NCBI GenBank assembly: GCA_965228445.1 | Contig: OZ245813.1 | Coordinates: forward strand, 4,526,001-4,590,000 | Origin: Thalassobaculum sp965228445 | Lineage (GTDB): Bacteria; Pseudomonadota; Alphaproteobacteria; Thalassobaculales; Thalassobaculaceae | Length of the DNA stretch: 64,000 bases | Direction: 5' to 3' | Shown here: in pieces, positions 52,293 to 61,562 of the stretch | How positions within the stretch are numbered: the stretch's first letter is position 1 | How the letters are laid out: each line of letters starts with the position of its first letter | Position numbers and translations under genes: made by a program | The notes under the pieces: generated by a model | Seen by the model: only the letters and a program-made list of their open reading frames with translations | Told to the model about the DNA's origin: nothing | The model's database searches: none

Positions 52293-53279
52293 TCAGCCCG
52301 CGAGGCAGTCGTGCAGGGTCCGGGCGATGCCGCGGATCAGCTCCGGATACATTGCCGGGCCCTCCTCGATCGCGCTGCCGAGCGGGTCCAGGGTGGCGAT
52401 CCGCGCCTCGCTGCCTTCCACGATCACCTCGGCGATGGACGGGTCGAACTGCGGCTCGATGAAGACGCAGACGAAGCCTTCCTCCTCCAGCTCCTCGCGG
52501 AGTTCGGCGATCCGCTTTGCGCCTGGCTTGACGTCCGGGTTCACCATGATCGCCTCGCCCTTGGCCAGGCCATAACGCGCCTCGAAATGGCCGAGGGAGT
52601 CGTGGAAGGTCAGGTAGGGCAGGAACCAGACCGGCTCCAGGGTGGCGGCGATCTCGGTGCCGATGCGGCCGATCTCGTCCGAGAGCGCGTTGGCATTGGC
52701 GGCGAAGGCGTCCGCGTGTTCCGGCATGGCCTCGCTCAGGGTGGCGGCGATGGCGGCGACCATGGCGCGGGCGTTCTCCGGATCCAGCCAGACATGCGGA
52801 TCATGGGAGCCGTGGTCATGATGCCCATGCGCGTCGGCGTCCTGATGGCCATGCTCCTTATGGCCCTCTTCCTTGTGATCCGCCTCCTTGTGATCGGAGT
52901 CGTGGCCGTGGTCGTGGTCATGGCCGTCCGCGTATGCGCGCTCGGTGATGCCGGGAGCCGTCATCATCGTCGCCACCCTGGCCTTGGAGGCCAGGGTCTC
53001 CAGCGGATGTTCCAACGCGGTCTCCAGCCCCGGACCGATCCAGAACACGACCTGCGCGTTTTGCAGCGCGCGGGCGTCGGACGGCTTCAGGCTGAAGGTG
53101 TGGGGCGAGCTGGCGCCGGGGATCAGCAGCGTCGGCGTGCCGACTCCCTGCATGACGGCGGCAACCAGGGAATGCAGCGGCTTGATGGTCGCGACCACCG
53201 AAGGCTCGGCGCGGGCCGGGCCGGCGGTGCCGATCACCAGAGCCGCCAGGAGCGAGAGGGCGGCGAGGGGGGTCCGCAT
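52293..53279 (-). CDS. znuA: Zinc ABC transporter substrate-binding protein
   Basis: A 328-residue periplasmic Zn(II)-binding lipocalin-like SBP of cluster A-I. A signal peptide ends near ARAEPSVVA. Zinc ligands: His near KPLHSLVAAV, a His/Asp-rich mobile loop (DHDHGHDSDHKEADHKEEGH and following, residues about 125-165), HVWLDPENAR and FHDSLGHFEARYGL. The ATG at 53279 has GGAG six bases upstream; an in-frame TTG at 53291 would overlap the Zur box region. Divergent from znuCB, sharing the Zur-controlled promoter. Confidence 0.95.
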   Translation of the reverse strand: MRTPLAALSLLAALVIGTAGPARAEPSVVATIKPLHSLVAAVMQGVGTPTLLIPGASSPHTFSLKPSDARALQNAQVVFWIGPGLETALEHPLETLASKARVATMMTAPGITERAYADGHDHDHGHDSDHKEADHKEEGHKEHGHQDADAHGHHDHGSHDPHVWLDPENARAMVAAIAATLSEAMPEHADAFAANANALSDEIGRIGTEIAATLEPVWFLPYLTFHDSLGHFEARYGLAKGEAIMVNPDVKPGAKRIAELREELEEEGFVCVFIEPQFDPSIAEVIVEGSEARIATLDPLGSAIEEGPAMYPELIRGIARTLHDCLAG

Positions 53280-53291
53280 CGGACTCTCCAA

Positions 53292-53310
53292 AATGTTATA
53301 TTATAACGTT
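53292..53310. promoter_or_regulatory. Zur box of the znuA / znuCB divergon
   Basis: AATGTTATA-T-TATAACGTT, a 9-1-9 palindrome with 8 of 9 paired positions. It fits the alphaproteobacterial Zur motif built on ATGTTAT / ATAACAT. It lies 12 bases before the znuA ATG and 58 before znuC, so one site can repress both under zinc sufficiency. Confidence 0.85.
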
Positions 53311-53368
53311 GCGCTGAGTCCTAGCCGCTGTCATATCTCCGCGCAAGAGGGAAGCGAAAGGGTGATCC

Positions 53369-54247
53369 ATGGCCGATGCCGCAAGTCTGACCCAGGTGTC
53401 GCGGATGCCGGGGGAGGCGCTCGTCCGCCTGTCGGGCGTCGGGGTGCACCGGGCCGGCCGCTGGCTGACCCGCAACGTGGATCTGGACGTCCGGCCCGGG
53501 GAGATCGTCACCCTGATCGGCCCCAACGGGTCGGGCAAGACGACCACCGCCAAGGTGGCGGCGGGGGTGGTGCGGGCCGACGAGGGGCGGGCTGAGACCC
53601 GCCGCGACCTGCGGATCGGCTATGTGCCGCAGAAGATCCAGGTCGACTGGACCCTGCCGATCACCGTACGGCGGATGATGACCCTGACGTCCCGCCATTC
53701 CCGCGCCGAGATCGCCGCGGCACTGCAGGCCGTCGGCATTCCGCATCTGGCCGAGGCCGAGATCCAGTCCCTGTCCGGCGGCGAGTTTCAGCGCGCCCTG
53801 CTGGCCCGCGCCATGGTCCGGCGTCCGGATCTGCTGATCCTGGACGAGCCGGTCCAGGGGGTGGATTTCACCGGCGAGGTGACGCTGTACCGCCTGATCA
53901 AACAGATCCGCGACGATACCGGCTGCGGCATCCTGCTGATCTCCCACGACCTGCATGTGGTCATGGCGGAGACCGACACTGTGGTCTGCCTGAACGGCCA
54001 TGTCTGCTGCCGGGGGACGCCGCAGAGCGTCGCCGAGAACCCGGAATACCGGCGCCTGTTCGGCGGCCGCGCGGCCGGCGCACTGGCGGTCTATCGCCAC
54101 CAGCACGATCACACCCACCTGCCGGACGGCCGGATCCGAAACGCCGACGGCTCGATCACCGAGGGCCACGCCCATCACCATGATGGGGACGGGCACGGTC
54201 ACACCCACGATCAGGGGCAGGCGCATCAGGGTCACGGCCATGCTTGA
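53369..54247 (+). CDS. znuC: Zinc ABC transporter ATP-binding protein
   Basis: A 292-residue ATPase energising ZnuB. Walker A is LIGPNGSGKTTTAKV near residue 50, signature LSGGEFQRALLARAM, Walker B LLILDEPVQGVD, switch LLISHDLHVVM. The C-terminal about 35 residues are a His/Asp-rich extension (HAHHHDGDGHGHTHDQGQ), typical of ZnuC proteins and a likely zinc sensor or buffer. It overlaps znuB by eight bases. AAGGGTGATCC precedes the ATG. Confidence 0.95.
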   Translation: MADAASLTQVSRMPGEALVRLSGVGVHRAGRWLTRNVDLDVRPGEIVTLIGPNGSGKTTTAKVAAGVVRADEGRAETRRDLRIGYVPQKIQVDWTLPITVRRMMTLTSRHSRAEIAAALQAVGIPHLAEAEIQSLSGGEFQRALLARAMVRRPDLLILDEPVQGVDFTGEVTLYRLIKQIRDDTGCGILLISHDLHVVMAETDTVVCLNGHVCCRGTPQSVAENPEYRRLFGGRAAGALAVYRHQHDHTHLPDGRIRNADGSITEGHAHHHDGDGHGHTHDQGQAHQGHGHA

Positions 54248-55037
54248 CGACTTCTTCGTGCGCGCCCTGCTGGCCGGAGTCGGGGTGGCGCTGACGGCCG
54301 GGCCGCTCGGCTGCTTCGTGGTGTGGCGCCGCATGGCCTATTTCGGCGACACCATGGCCCATGCCGGCCTGCTCGGGGTGGCCCTGTCCCTCGTGCTGCA
54401 GGTGGCGCCGGTCCTCGGCGTCTTCGTGGTGGCCGCGGCCATTGCCGGCGCCCTGCTGCTGCTCGACCGGCGGGGGGCGCTGTCGACCGACGCGCTGCTC
54501 GGGCTGCTGTCGCACGGCACCCTGGCGGTGGGACTGGTGCTGGTGGCCTTGATGACCTGGGTGCGGATCGATCTCACCGCGCTGCTGTTCGGCGACGTCC
54601 TGGCCGTCGGGCTGACGGATGTGGTGCTGATCTGGGCAGGCGGGGCGGTTGTTCTGGCCGGGCTGTTCTGGTTCTGGCGCCCGCTGCTGGCCGACACCGT
54701 CCACCCGGACCTGGCGGCGGCCGAGGGCATGCATCCGGAGCGCGCCCGGGCGGTGCTGATGCTGCTGATGGCCCTGGTGATCGCGGTGGCGATGAAGGTG
54801 GTCGGCGTGCTGCTGATCACCTCGCTGCTGATCATCCCGGCGGCGGCCGTGCGGCGGCTGGCGGCGACGCCGGAGGCGATGGCGGTGCTGGCGGCGGTCA
54901 CCGGGGTGACGGCGGTGGTGCTCGGCCTGTTCGCCTCACTGCAATGGGACACGCCCTCGGGCCCGTCGATCGTGGTCGCCGCGATCCTGCTGTTCGGCGC
55001 CGGCCTGGCACTACCGGCACTACGCCTGGGGCGGTAG
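54240..55037 (+). CDS. znuB: Zinc ABC transporter permease
   Basis: A 265-residue inner-membrane permease of the ABC-3 family with about eight TM helices; LTAGPLGCFVVWRRMAYFGD and the following MAHAGLLGVALS near residues 18-48 are the family signature. The ATG at 54240 lies inside the last codons of znuC (ATGCTTGA overlap), giving coupled translation; longer starts upstream would run through znuC in another frame. Completes the ZnuABC importer with the divergent znuA. Confidence 0.94.
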   Translation: MLDDFFVRALLAGVGVALTAGPLGCFVVWRRMAYFGDTMAHAGLLGVALSLVLQVAPVLGVFVVAAAIAGALLLLDRRGALSTDALLGLLSHGTLAVGLVLVALMTWVRIDLTALLFGDVLAVGLTDVVLIWAGGAVVLAGLFWFWRPLLADTVHPDLAAAEGMHPERARAVLMLLMALVIAVAMKVVGVLLITSLLIIPAAAVRRLAATPEAMAVLAAVTGVTAVVLGLFASLQWDTPSGPSIVVAAILLFGAGLALPALRLGR

Positions 55038-55107
55038 GGCGGTCGCACCTCCTCCACAGGCGCACTCCCCGGCCCCGTGCCGGGTAGTGAGACGCGGCGT
55101 GTGGAAA

Positions 55108-55641
55108 CTACGAAACGAAACACCCCTCCAGCCGACCGGTATCGGCCTCGCTGTTGTCGTCGAAGAAGCCTTCTCGCAGTGCCTCGCCACGGTCCGAGGT
55201 GAAGCGGGCGCGGATCAGGCCCTCGGCGATCTCGTCGGTGGACACCACGGTCGGCGCGAAGCCGGCGGTGTCGTCCAGATCGATGGTGAAGCCGAAGGTA
55301 TCGCCCGGAGCGAACCGGCTGAACCGCAGCGTCAGCAGGGTGTCGCCGTCGGTGACCTCGCTGCGGTCGGCAATGACCGCGGTTCCGGTCGCCTCCTCGA
55401 ACGGCTGGTAGACGCTCAACCCCGCGCCCAACTCGGTCACGTCGAAGATGACCCGCCCGCGCGACGGACCGAGATCGATTTCCACCTCGGCGACGGACCA
55501 GCCGGGATCGCTGGTGTTGGTGAGCGTGAAGCGGTCGGCCGGCGCGCCTTCGTTGAAGGTCGCGACGAGGCGGGGGCCGCAGGCGTCGGCGCGGGCGAGC
55601 CCCGGAACCAGAAGCAGGCAGAGATACAGGAACAGGCGCAT
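55108..55641 (-). CDS. Secreted protein of unknown function
   Basis: 177 residues from the ATG at 55641. A signal peptide MRLFLYLCLLLVPGLARAD precedes a beta-rich domain with RFTLTNTSDPGWSVAEVEID, RGRVIFDVTELGAGLSVYQP and TLRFSRFAPGDTFGFTIDLD. The pattern resembles secreted proteins sometimes called 'aggregation factor core' in marine alphaproteobacteria; that resemblance is from memory. Two Cys (ACGPR and LEGCF) could form a disulphide. The gene follows htpG on the same strand, separated by an inverted repeat. Confidence 0.65.
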   Translation of the reverse strand: MRLFLYLCLLLVPGLARADACGPRLVATFNEGAPADRFTLTNTSDPGWSVAEVEIDLGPSRGRVIFDVTELGAGLSVYQPFEEATGTAVIADRSEVTDGDTLLTLRFSRFAPGDTFGFTIDLDDTAGFAPTVVSTDEIAEGLIRARFTSDRGEALREGFFDDNSEADTGRLEGCFVS

Positions 55642-55715
55642 GCGACCCCCTTGATCCGATCCAGCTCCCAGGGAGATGGACCGGCCGGCGGCCGCTGCAA
55701 CCCGCAATGGGGTTA

Positions 55716-55750
55716 CGGTAGTGCCGGTCGTTACGGAACCGGCACTACCG
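55716..55750. repeat. Perfect 13-base inverted repeat after htpG
   Basis: CGGTAGTGCCGGT (55716-55728) and ACCGGCACTACCG (55738-55750), with a 9-base loop, lie 6 bases past the htpG stop. No U-tract follows on either strand, so it is a 3'-end stabiliser, Rho-dependent signal or short dispersed repeat. Confidence 0.65.
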
Positions 55751-55756
55751 CGGTGT

Positions 55757-57643
55757 TCAGGCGCTCAGCGCCTTGACCATGACCTCGGAGAACCGGCGGG
55801 TGAAGGCCTTCGGGTCGCTCACCGGCTCGCCTTCCAGGATGCGGGCCTGCTCGAACAGCAGGTGGGCTGCATCGTCGATGCCGTCGGTCCTGCCGTCCTT
55901 CACCAGCTTGGCCAGACCCTTGATCAGGGCATGGTCCGGGTTGACCTCGAGCACGCGCGGGGCGGCCTGGTCGAGCTGCTTATGCTGGCGCAGCATCCGC
56001 TCCAGGTTCATGTCCATGTCGGTCTCGTCGGCGACGAGGCAGACCGGGCTCTCGGACAGGCGGTCGGTGGTGCGCACGTCCTTCACGGTGCCGCCCAGCG
56101 CGAGCTTGACCGAGGCGATCAGGCTGTCGACCGAGCCGGTGTCCTTCGACCCGTCGTCGGCCTTTTCGGCCGTCTCGTCCTTGTCGGCTTCGCCCGACTT
56201 GATCGCGGCGAGGTCGGCTCCGCCGCGGGTGATGGACTTGAGCGGCTTGCCCTTCACCCCGTCGAACATGGTCTGGACCCAGAACTCGTCGATCGGATCG
56301 GTGAGGAACAGGACCTCCACGCCCTTCTTCAGGAAGCCTTCCAACTGCGGCGAGGCCTTGGCGGCGGCCTCGTCCTCGGCGGCGATGTAGTAGATCGCCT
56401 CCTGGCCCTCCTTCATGCGCTCGATATAGCCGTCCAGGCTGGCCAACTCGTCGCCGGCGCTGGAGCGGAAGCGCACCAGGTCGAGCAGCGCCTCCTTGTG
56501 CTCGGCGCCGTCGGCGTACAGTCCTTCCTTCAGCACGGCGCCGAAGTTGCGCCAGAACTCGGCATAGGCCTCCGGCTCCTTCTTCGCCTTCTTGGCCAGG
56601 TCGCCCAGCACCCGCTTGGTCAGCGCCTTGGAGATCGTGGTGACCACCGGATTGTGCTGCAGCATCTCGCGGCTGACGTTGAGCGGCAGGTCCTCGCAAT
56701 CGACCACACCCTTCAGGAACCGCAGCCACGACGGGACCAGCCCCTCGATCTCGTCGGTGATGAACACCCGCTTCACGTAGAGCTTCACGTGGTGGCGGCG
56801 CTCCGGGTGGAACAGGTCGAACGGCCGCTGCGACGGCACGAACAGCAGCCCGTGGTATTCGATGCGCCCTTCGGCCTTCCAGTGCACCGTCATCCACGGG
56901 TCGTCGAAGGCGTGGCCGACGTGGTGGTAGAACTCCTTGTAGTCGTCGTCGGAGATCTCGCTCTTCGAGCGGGTCCACAGGGCCGAGGCCTGGTTCAGGG
57001 TCTCCTCGTCCTCGCCTTCGGTGAAGACGACGGGGAAGGGGATGTGGTCGGAATAGGTGCGGACGATGGTCTGGATCCGCTGCTTCTCCAGGAACTCCTT
57101 GGCGTCCTTCTTGAGATGCAGGGTGATGATCGTGCCGCGCGTCGCCTTCTCCGTCGGGGCGACGGTGTATTCGCCGAGCCCGTCGGAGGTCCACAGGTAC
57201 CCCGTGCTCTCGCCGGCCTTGCGGGTCAGCACCTCGACCTTGTCCGCCACCATGAACGCGGAATAGAAGCCGACGCCGAACTGGCCGATCAGGCTGGTGT
57301 CTTTTTTGGCGTCGCCGCTCATCTCGTCGACGAAGGCCGACGTGCCGGACCGGGCGATCGTGCCGAGGTTGTCGTGCAGCTCGGCCTCGGTCATGCCCAC
57401 CCCGTTATCGGAGATGGTGAGCGTCTTCGCCTTGTCGTCGGCGGCGATGCGGATCTTGAAGCTGCTGTCGTCGGCGGTCAGGTCCGGGGAGGACAGCGCC
57501 AGGAACCGCAGCTTGTCGCAGGCATCGGCGGCGTTCGAGATCAGCTCGCGCAGAAAAACCTCGCGCTCGCTGTAGAGCGCGTTGGCGACGATATGCAGAA
57601 GCTTCGAGACTTCGGCTTGAAAGGTTCTGGTTTCGGCAGCCAT
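55757..57643 (-). CDS. htpG: Molecular chaperone HtpG (Hsp90)
   Basis: A 628-residue ATP-dependent chaperone homodimer. The GHKL ATPase domain has FLRELISNAADACDKLRF, DNGVGMTEAEL and GQFGVGFYSAFMVADKV; the middle domain includes GLLFVPSQRPFDLF and GVVDCEDLPLNVSREMLQ; the C-terminal dimerisation domain ends VMVKALSA. Length matches bacterial HtpG; a charged insert (SGEADKDETAEKADDGSKD, near residue 480) is a local expansion. Divergent from the SUV3-like helicase with a 149-base gap. Confidence 0.98.
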   Translation of the reverse strand: MAAETRTFQAEVSKLLHIVANALYSEREVFLRELISNAADACDKLRFLALSSPDLTADDSSFKIRIAADDKAKTLTISDNGVGMTEAELHDNLGTIARSGTSAFVDEMSGDAKKDTSLIGQFGVGFYSAFMVADKVEVLTRKAGESTGYLWTSDGLGEYTVAPTEKATRGTIITLHLKKDAKEFLEKQRIQTIVRTYSDHIPFPVVFTEGEDEETLNQASALWTRSKSEISDDDYKEFYHHVGHAFDDPWMTVHWKAEGRIEYHGLLFVPSQRPFDLFHPERRHHVKLYVKRVFITDEIEGLVPSWLRFLKGVVDCEDLPLNVSREMLQHNPVVTTISKALTKRVLGDLAKKAKKEPEAYAEFWRNFGAVLKEGLYADGAEHKEALLDLVRFRSSAGDELASLDGYIERMKEGQEAIYYIAAEDEAAAKASPQLEGFLKKGVEVLFLTDPIDEFWVQTMFDGVKGKPLKSITRGGADLAAIKSGEADKDETAEKADDGSKDTGSVDSLIASVKLALGGTVKDVRTTDRLSESPVCLVADETDMDMNLERMLRQHKQLDQAAPRVLEVNPDHALIKGLAKLVKDGRTDGIDDAAHLLFEQARILEGEPVSDPKAFTRRFSEVMVKALSA

Positions 57644-57792
57644 GGCAGTGGGTCCGTTGTTGCTATTGTCGACTGTCAGGACGGGACCGAGATATGGCCG
57701 ATCTGCGACATCTGCAAGACCTTCTCTCCGCCGGCGCCCATATGTGTTATGCCGAAGCCTGCATTGAATGGAGCGTATTGTAGATCTCCCCC

Positions 57793-60700
57793 ATGGTTCT
57801 CGCCTCGCCCGCCGGATCCGTCACGGCCGTCCTCGGTCCGACCAATACCGGCAAGACCCACCTTGCGATCGAGCGGATGCTCGCCCACCGCGACGGCGTG
57901 ATCGGATTTCCGCTGCGCCTGCTGGCGCGCGAGAACTACGACAAGATCGTCGCCCGTAAGGGCCACCGGGCCGTGGCGCTGGTCACCGGCGAGGAGAAGA
58001 TCATTCCGCCGGATGCCCGCTACTTCGTCTGCACGGTGGAATCGATGCCGTTGGACCGGGCCTTCGAGTTCCTGGCGGTGGACGAGGTTCAGCTCGCCGG
58101 CGATCCGGAGCGCGGCCATGTCTTCACCGACCGGCTGCTGCACGCCCGCGGGCTGGACGAGACCATGCTGCTCGGCTCGGAGACGATCCGCCCGCTGCTT
58201 CGGCGGCTGGTGCCGGAGGCGCGCTTCGAGACCCGGCCGCGCCTGTCGGAGCTGAGCTATTCCGGCCTGTGCAAGATGACGCGCCTGCCGCGCCGCAGCG
58301 CCGTGGTGGCGTTCTCGGCGGCCGACGTCTACGCCATCGCCGAGGTGGTGCGCCGTCAGCGCGGCGGCGTGGCCGTGGTCATGGGCGCGCTCAGCCCGCG
58401 CACCCGCAACGCCCAGGTGCAGATGTACCAGGAGGGCGAGGTCGATTACCTGGTGGCGACCGACGCGATCGGCATGGGTCTGAACATGGACATCGACCAC
58501 GTGTTCTTCGCCTCCGACCGCAAGTTCGACGGTCGCTTCCCGCGCCGGCTGCGCGCCGCCGAGCTGGCGCAGATCGCCGGGCGGGCCGGACGCCACATGA
58601 ACGACGGCACCTTCGGGGTGACCGGCAACTGCCCGCCGCTCGACGACGAGGCGGTGATGGCGATCGAGACCCATACCTTCGATGCGCTGAAGCAGCTCTC
58701 CTGGCGCAACACCCGCCTGGACTTCTCGACGATCCGCGACCTGAAGCGGTCGCTCGAGGTCTGGCCGGAGCACGACTTCCTGTCGCGTAAGCGCGACGGC
58801 GAGGACCAGGAGGCGCTGGATGCGCTCTCCCGGATGGAGGAGGTGGCGCGGCGGGCCAACGGCCCGGCCCGCATCCGGCAGCTCTGGGACGTCTGTCAGA
58901 TCCCGGACTTTCAGAAGCATCTGACGGAAAGTCATGCACGGCTCCTCGCGCAGGTGTATCTTTACCTGACCGACGCAGAGGAGAAGCTGCCGAGCGACTG
59001 GGTCGACGGCCAGATGAGCCGGTTCGACAGGACCGAGGGGGATATCGATACCCTGATGGGGCGTATCGCACATATCCGCACTTGGACCTACATTACACAC
59101 CGAGGGGACTGGATTGACGATGCCGGTCACTGGCAGTCTAGGGCGCGCGCGATCGAGGACCGGTTATCGGACGCGTTGCACCAGCAGCTCACTCTAAGGT
59201 TCGTCGATCGGCGGTCGGCGACCCTGTCGCGGAAGCTGAAGGGTGGTAAGGAGGATATATTGGCGGGCGTATCCGGCGACGGGACGGTAACGGTCGAGGG
59301 GCATCGTGTCGGGCATCTGGAGGGGTTCTCCTTCCAGCCCGACGCCGCGAATACCGAAGAAGAGAAGCAGGTGATGACGGCGGCGCGGCGCGTCCTGCCG
59401 GATGAAATCGCGCGCCGGGTATCCCGGCTGGAGAGCGATCTGGACGAGGTCTTCCGTCTTGACGCCCACGGCGTGTTCTACTGGCGGGGCACCCCGGTGG
59501 CCGATCTGGTCGCCGGCGACGTGCCGTGGCGGCCGGACGTGCGGGTCCGCGAGAGCGACATGCTCGAGCCGCCGCAGCGCGACCGCGTGCAGAAGCGCCT
59601 GCGCACCTGGCTGGAGGCGCATCTGGAGGCGGCGATCCCGCAGCTTCTGCAGCTTGCCCGCTCGGACCTGTCCGGCGGCGCCCGCGGCATCGTGTTCCAG
59701 GTGCTCGAAGGCCTGGGCAACGCGCCCGCCGAGGCCCTGCGGCCGATGGTCAAGGAACTGGACGAGCAGGGCCGCAAGGATCTGGCCCGGGTCGGCATCC
59801 GGCTCGGCACCGAGAACCTCTACATCCCGCAGCTCCTGAAGCCGAAGCCGGTCGCCCTGCGCGGTCTGCTCTGGTCGGTGTTCCATGGCCGCTTCCCCGA
59901 GGAGGGACTGCCGCCCGAGGGCCGGGTGCAGGTGGTCCGCCGGCCGGAGACGCCGAAGGAATACGACATCGCGCTCGGCTACCAGCGACTCGGCGGCCGC
60001 GCGATCCGCATCGACATGGTCGAGCGCATCGCCGCCCTGATCCGCCAGGCCGCCCGCAACGGGCCGTTCGCGATCAATCCGGACATGCTGTCGCTGGCCG
60101 GCGTCGATCATGAGACCTTCACCGCGATCCTGAACGACCTCGGCTACCGCAAGGTCGGCGAGCGCCCGGCGGAACAGCCGGCCGCCGAACAGCCGGCCGC
60201 GACACAGGCGTCACCGGAGGCCGCGGGCACGGAGACGGCAGGTTCCGAGACGGAAGGTTCCGAGACGGCAGGTTCCGGGAGTGCGGCTGCCGAGCCCACG
60301 CCGGGCGAGGCGGTCGAGCCCGAAACCGGTCCCGAAGCGTTGGTCGCTGACGCAGCGGCGGAGCCGGCCGAGGCGCAGGCGCCCGAGAGCGTCGGCGCAC
60401 CGTCGCCGCAGGATACGCCGCCCGCCGAGGCAGCGGCGGATCAGGCGCCGGAGACGACGGAGGAGCCCACGGCCGAAGCAGCGGCCGAAACAACGGTCGA
60501 GGCAGCCGCCGAAACAGCTTCCGAGCCGGCGCCCGAAGCGTCGGCCGTGCAGGACGCGCCAGTTCAGGAGACCGCCTCCGAAGAGCCGTCCGGAGCCGAT
60601 GGCGAAGCCGCAGCGGACGCGGCCGGTGACACCCCCGCCGAGCCGGAGGCCGAGGCCGTGGTCATGGTGCCGCTCTTCGCCCGGCGCCGGCGCGAGGAAA

Positions 60701-61098
60701 ACCGCCGCCCCCGTCCCAACCGGAACCGGCAGCGCCAGGGCGGTGAGCGGTCCGGTGGCGAGGCCGGGGCCGAGGCGCGGGCCGACGGCAAGCCGGGGCG
60801 CGAGAAGCGCCCGGACAACCGGCCGAACCAGGGCAAGCCGAACGACGGTAAACCGGGGGGCGGCAAACCTGGAGGCGGCAAGCCGGCCCATGGCCGTCAG
60901 GGCGATGGCGATGGCCAGCGCGGCGACCGTCGCCGGGGGGGCGGCAAGGGTCCGAACCGCCGCGACGACCGCCGGGGGCGCGACGACCGTCCCCGCGTCC
61001 ACACCGCCGAGCCGGAGCGTCGCGGCGAGATCGATCCGGATTCGCCCTTCGCGGCCCTGGCCGGTCTGCGCGACGCCATGCGCAAGAAGGACGGATGA
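57793..61098 (+). CDS. SUV3-like superfamily 2 helicase with long disordered tail
   Basis: 1101 residues. Walker A GPTNTGKTHLAIER at 15-28, Walker B DEVQ at 97-100, motif VI-like QIAGRAGRHMNDGTFG. The helicase core (about 1-460) and following helical domain resemble mitochondrial SUV3 RNA helicase and its alphaproteobacterial relatives. Residues about 788-957 are a low-complexity Glu/Ala/Pro tail with 15-base DNA repeats (60232-60276); 958-1085 are Arg/Gly/Lys-rich (RRRREENRRPRPNRNRQRQ, then GGGKP repeats), RNA-binding in character. The last 16 residues are conserved-looking. It overlaps the S4 protein gene by four bases. Confidence 0.88.
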   Translation: MVLASPAGSVTAVLGPTNTGKTHLAIERMLAHRDGVIGFPLRLLARENYDKIVARKGHRAVALVTGEEKIIPPDARYFVCTVESMPLDRAFEFLAVDEVQLAGDPERGHVFTDRLLHARGLDETMLLGSETIRPLLRRLVPEARFETRPRLSELSYSGLCKMTRLPRRSAVVAFSAADVYAIAEVVRRQRGGVAVVMGALSPRTRNAQVQMYQEGEVDYLVATDAIGMGLNMDIDHVFFASDRKFDGRFPRRLRAAELAQIAGRAGRHMNDGTFGVTGNCPPLDDEAVMAIETHTFDALKQLSWRNTRLDFSTIRDLKRSLEVWPEHDFLSRKRDGEDQEALDALSRMEEVARRANGPARIRQLWDVCQIPDFQKHLTESHARLLAQVYLYLTDAEEKLPSDWVDGQMSRFDRTEGDIDTLMGRIAHIRTWTYITHRGDWIDDAGHWQSRARAIEDRLSDALHQQLTLRFVDRRSATLSRKLKGGKEDILAGVSGDGTVTVEGHRVGHLEGFSFQPDAANTEEEKQVMTAARRVLPDEIARRVSRLESDLDEVFRLDAHGVFYWRGTPVADLVAGDVPWRPDVRVRESDMLEPPQRDRVQKRLRTWLEAHLEAAIPQLLQLARSDLSGGARGIVFQVLEGLGNAPAEALRPMVKELDEQGRKDLARVGIRLGTENLYIPQLLKPKPVALRGLLWSVFHGRFPEEGLPPEGRVQVVRRPETPKEYDIALGYQRLGGRAIRIDMVERIAALIRQAARNGPFAINPDMLSLAGVDHETFTAILNDLGYRKVGERPAEQPAAEQPAATQASPEAAGTETAGSETEGSETAGSGSAAAEPTPGEAVEPETGPEALVADAAAEPAEAQAPESVGAPSPQDTPPAEAAADQAPETTEEPTAEAAAETTVEAAAETASEPAPEASAVQDAPVQETASEEPSGADGEAAADAAGDTPAEPEAEAVVMVPLFARRRREENRRPRPNRNRQRQGGERSGGEAGAEARADGKPGREKRPDNRPNQGKPNDGKPGGGKPGGGKPAHGRQGDGDGQRGDRRRGGGKGPNRRDDRRGRDDRPRVHTAEPERRGEIDPDSPFAALAGLRDAMRKKDG
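60232..60276 (+). repeat. Three tandem 15-base repeats inside the helicase tail
   Basis: GAGACGGCAGGTTCC three times (60232-60246, 60247-60261 with one change, 60262-60276), encoding ETAGS-type pentads. In-frame slippage here would change tail length without breaking the gene. Confidence 0.8.
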
Positions 61099-61529
61099 GC
61101 GCAAGCGACGGGTCGGCTCCCGACGGCGCCGACAGCCAGCGCCTCGACAAATGGCTCTGGTGCGCGCGGTTCTTCAAGTCGCGCTCCCTCGCCAATGCGC
61201 TGCTGTCGGCCAGCCGGTTGCGGATGGACGGCAGCGTGGTCGCCAAGGCGCACCAGAAGGTGAAGGTCGGCGCCGTGCTGACCTTCCCCCAGGGACCGCA
61301 TGTGCGGGTGGTGAAGGTCCTGTCCCTCGCCACCCGGCGCGGCCCGGCGCCGGAGGCGCGCACCCTGTACGAGGACCTGGCGCCGATCCCCGAACGCAAG
61401 GCGGAGGCGGGCGATGCCGGCCCGGCGGAGCCGAGCGCGCCCAGCCGGGAGAAGGGAGCCGGGCGGCCCACCAAGCGCGACCGCCGGGCGATCGAACGGC
61501 TGTTGGACGACGGCAGCCTGGACGGTTAG
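61095..61529 (+). CDS. S4-domain RNA-binding protein (Hsp15/HslR-like)
   Basis: A 144-residue protein with an S4 RNA-binding domain at about residues 13-75 (QRLDKWLWCARFFKSRSLAN, then LRMDGSVVAKAHQKVKVGAV), as in Hsp15/HslR, which binds 50S subunits carrying nascent chains. The C-terminus is basic with GRPTKRDRRAIERLL. ATGA overlap with the SUV3-like helicase couples their translation, suggesting joint action on RNA. Not pseudouridine synthase: no catalytic domain. Confidence 0.88.
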   Translation: MSASDGSAPDGADSQRLDKWLWCARFFKSRSLANALLSASRLRMDGSVVAKAHQKVKVGAVLTFPQGPHVRVVKVLSLATRRGPAPEARTLYEDLAPIPERKAEAGDAGPAEPSAPSREKGAGRPTKRDRRAIERLLDDGSLDG

Positions 61530-61562
61530 CCTCCGCGCGACACAGCGCAACGGAGGCTCGCG

